From: Rhizobium sp. SSA_523
GTDB lineage: Bacteria; Pseudomonadota; Alphaproteobacteria; Rhizobiales; Rhizobiaceae
Assembly (NCBI RefSeq): GCF_030435705.1
Contig: NZ_CP129382.1
Span: 2,784,501 to 2,848,500, forward strand
Length of the DNA: 64,000 nt
Reading direction: 5' to 3'
The notes under the pieces are model-generated. The model did no database searches, was not told the DNA's origin, and was given only the letters and a program-made list of their open reading frames with translations. Positions within the stretch are counted from its first letter, which is position 1. Every line of letters begins with the position of its first letter. Position numbers and translations under genes: made by a program. Positions 61,978-64,000 of this stretch are shown here, in pieces.

Positions 61978-62016
61978 TCTCACCACATTGACGATGGTCA
62001 ATCAGGAGTCTTGTCC

Positions 62017-62901
62017 GTGAACTGGATCACCAACTATGTGCGCCCCAAGATCAATTCGATGCTTGGTCGTCGGGAAGTGCCGGAAAACCTCTGGATCAAA
62101 TGCCCGGAAACGGGCGAAATGGTCTTTCACAAGGATCTGGAAGACAATAAGTGGGTCATTCCAGCCTCCGGCTATCACATGAAGATGCCCGCCAAGGCGC
62201 GCCTGACGGATCTTTTCGATGGCGGCGTCTTCGAGAGACTGCCGCAGCCCAAGGTGGCGCAGGACCCTTTGAAATTCCGCGACTCGAAGAAATACAGCGA
62301 TCGCCTGAAGGACAGCCGCATCAAGACGGATCAGGAAGACACGATCCTTGCCGGCCTCGGCAAGGTGAATAATGTCGACCTCGTTGCCGTCGTTCACGAG
62401 TTCAACTTCATCGGCGGATCGCTCGGCATGGCTGCGGGCGAGGCGATCGTGAAGGCTGCCGAACGCGCGCTTGCCGAACGCTGCCCGCTCGTCATTTTCC
62501 CGGCCTCCGGCGGCGCGCGCATGCAGGAGGGCATTCTCTCGCTGATGCAATTGCCGCGCACCACAGTGGCGATCGACATGCTGAAGGAAGCAGGCCTGCC
62601 TTACATCGTCGTTTTGACCAATCCGACGACGGGCGGCGTGACGGCATCCTATGCCATGCTGGGGGATGTGCATATTGCCGAACCCGGGGCGGAAATCGGT
62701 TTTGCCGGCAAGCGCGTCATCGAGCAGACCCTGCGCGAAAAGCTTCCGGAAGGCTTCCAGACATCGGAATATCTGCTGGAGCACGGCATGGTGGACATGG
62801 TGGTCAAACGGCACGATCTGGCGCAGACCCTGTCATCTTTGCTGCGTATCATGATGAAGCAGCCTGCCGATCACGACCAGTCCCTGGCGTTGACGGCCTG
62901 A
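62017..62901 (+). CDS. accD: Acetyl-CoA carboxylase carboxyltransferase subunit beta
   Basis: 294 residues from a GTG at 62017, 8 bases after AGGAG; the TTG at 62011 is too close to it. With AccA it transfers CO2 from biotin to acetyl-CoA. Seen: [12 protein letters not shown] and [17 protein letters not shown] of the crotonase-like core. The N-terminal zinc ribbon of E. coli (four Cys) is reduced to one, Cys29, in [11 protein letters not shown]. It follows trpA by 39 bases. Confidence 0.96.
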   Translation: MNWITNYVRPKINSMLGRREVPENLWIKCPETGEMVFHKDLEDNKWVIPASGYHMKMPAKARLTDLFDGGVFERLPQPKVAQDPLKFRDSKKYSDRLKDSRIKTDQEDTILAGLGKVNNVDLVAVVHEFNFIGGSLGMAAGEAIVKAAERALAERCPLVIFPASGGARMQEGILSLMQLPRTTVAIDMLKEAGLPYIVVLTNPTTGGVTASYAMLGDVHIAEPGAEIGFAGKRVIEQTLREKLPEGFQTSEYLLEHGMVDMVVKRHDLAQTLSSLLRIMMKQPADHDQSLALTA

Positions 62902-62927
62902 CATGCGGCAGAGCCTCGGGGATGCTG

Positions 62928-64000
62928 ATGAATAAGAATGCCCAGAGCGAGGCAGAGACCGTCATCAACGACTTGATGAAACTGCACCCCAAGGGTTTCG
63001 ACATGACCCTGGGGCGGATGCGGCGTCTTCTCGACGTGCTCGGCAATCCGCAGGATCGTCTGCCGCCGATGATCCATGTTGCGGGCACCAATGGCAAAGG
63101 ATCGGTATCGGCCTTCAGCCGCGCGCTTCTGGAGGCGGGCGGGCATGCTGTGCATGTGCACACCTCTCCGCACCTCGTTCATTGGCATGAGCGCTATCGC
63201 ATGGGCCGCACCGGCGAACCGGGACAGCTGGTGGCCGATTCGCTGCTGGCGGATGCCTTGCGGCGGGTGGCCGAGGCGAATGCCGGACAGGCCATCACCG
63301 TGTTCGAGATTCTGACTGCTGCCGGCTTCCTCCTGTTTTCGGAAAGTCCCGCCGATGCCGTCATCATCGAAGTGGGCATGGGCGGCCGCCTGGATTGCAC
63401 CAATGTCGTGGATCGCCCGGCCGTTTCGGTCATCATGCCGATTTCATTCGACCACCAGGCCTATCTTGGGGACCGTGTGGAGCTGATCGCGGCCGAGAAG
63501 GCCGGCATTATGAAGAAGGGCTGTCCGGTGGTGATCGGCCACCAGGAGTTCGACGCGGCGGAAGAGGTCTTGGTCGCCACAGCGGAACGGCTGGGCTGTC
63601 CGCTCTCTGTCTACGGACAGGATTTTTCCGCGCATGAAGAATTCGGCCGCCTGATCTATCAGGATGATCGTGGCTTGGCAGACCTGCCTTTGCCGAGGCT
63701 TCCGGGCCGTCATCAGCTCGCCAATGCGGCGGCTGCCATCCGGGCTGTAAGGGCTGCCGGATTTGAGGTGACCGAGATCATGATGGAGCAGGCCATGCTG
63801 AATGTCGAATGGCCGGGTCGTCTTCAGCGCCTCACCGAGGGATCGCTCATTCCGCTGGCGCCGAAGGGCGCCGAGATCTGGGTGGATGGCGGTCATAATC
63901 CAGGCGCAGGAGAGGTCATCGCGGAGGCCATGGCGGCCTTCGAGGAAAAGCAGCCGCGGCCGCTCTACCTGATCACCGGCATGTTGAACACGAAGGATCC
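62928..64000 (+). CDS. folC: Bifunctional folylpolyglutamate synthase / dihydrofolate synthase (partial)
   Basis: At least 357 residues; it runs off the right edge. It adds glutamate to dihydropteroate and to folates. Seen: GTNGKGSVSAFSR, the Mur-ligase P-loop, HTSPHLVHWHERYR, and the second-domain WVDGGHNPGAGE. The ATG at 62928 has GGGG 6 bases upstream; an ATG at 62922 is also in frame. It lies 26 bases after accD, the common accD-folC order. Confidence 0.95.
   Translation, partial: MNKNAQSEAETVINDLMKLHPKGFDMTLGRMRRLLDVLGNPQDRLPPMIHVAGTNGKGSVSAFSRALLEAGGHAVHVHTSPHLVHWHERYRMGRTGEPGQLVADSLLADALRRVAEANAGQAITVFEILTAAGFLLFSESPADAVIIEVGMGGRLDCTNVVDRPAVSVIMPISFDHQAYLGDRVELIAAEKAGIMKKGCPVVIGHQEFDAAEEVLVATAERLGCPLSVYGQDFSAHEEFGRLIYQDDRGLADLPLPRLPGRHQLANAAAAIRAVRAAGFEVTEIMMEQAMLNVEWPGRLQRLTEGSLIPLAPKGAEIWVDGGHNPGAGEVIAEAMAAFEEKQPRPLYLITGMLNTKD

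Overview
The window is ordinary, gene-dense, GC-rich chromosomal DNA of an alphaproteobacterium of the order Hyphomicrobiales. It is most likely a member of the Rhizobiaceae (Rhizobium/Agrobacterium/Allorhizobium group). The reasons are the rhizobial replication-origin gene order (parB-parA-rsmG-mnmG-mnmE-rho-hemJ-hemE / ppsR-maf-aroE-coaE-dnaQ-secB), the trpFBA-accD-folC block, a TrcR (DUF1013) gene, DUF1737 and DUF2852 proteins, a Tim44/TimA-like protein, and parS-like sites TGTTTCACGTGAAACA. Identifications come from reading the sequence and from remembered family features; no database search was run.

Left part (1-16 kb): the 3' end of a CapD-type sugar-nucleotide epimerase, a PAP2 phosphatase, leuB and leuD, a CitE-type lyase with a DUF1737 partner, a MurA-family enzyme with Asp in place of the usual catalytic Cys, an overlapping bfd-bfr iron-storage pair, and qor. 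A leftward set of envelope and RNA-metabolism genes follows (nadD, rsfS, rlmH, envC-like, ctpA, yibQ-like, rppH).

Middle part (16-36 kb): proA-proB-obg, two overlapping acetyltransferases, rpmA-rplU and tRNA-Ser(CGA). An apparently intact IS481-type element sits just downstream of the tRNA and is the only clear mobile element. An ABC-F ATPase, acs and prpE on either side of trcR, a YggS-family protein, and the tight leuS-lptE-holA unit follow.

Origin part (36-57 kb): genes run away from a 403-base gap (45188-45590) between hemE and ppsR. This gap holds one perfect and three near-perfect DnaA boxes plus three GANTC sites in an A+T-rich strip, so it is the best candidate for oriC. Five parS-like sites lie on both sides, from 38.9 to 56.1 kb. 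One lies inside rsmG, one overlaps the maf stop and aroE start, and two form a 15-bp perfect inverted repeat directly behind gyrB. ParA and ParB, which should act on these sites, are encoded at 36.6-38.3 kb.

Right part (56-64 kb): a PHB depolymerase, a DUF2852 protein, a YgjP-type metalloprotein, trpF-trpB-trpA, accD and the start of folC, which runs off the end. There is no CRISPR array, prophage, rRNA operon or toxin-antitoxin module that I can see. I do not find a clearly new multi-gene system; the most interesting material is the origin/parS architecture and a few proteins with altered key residues.
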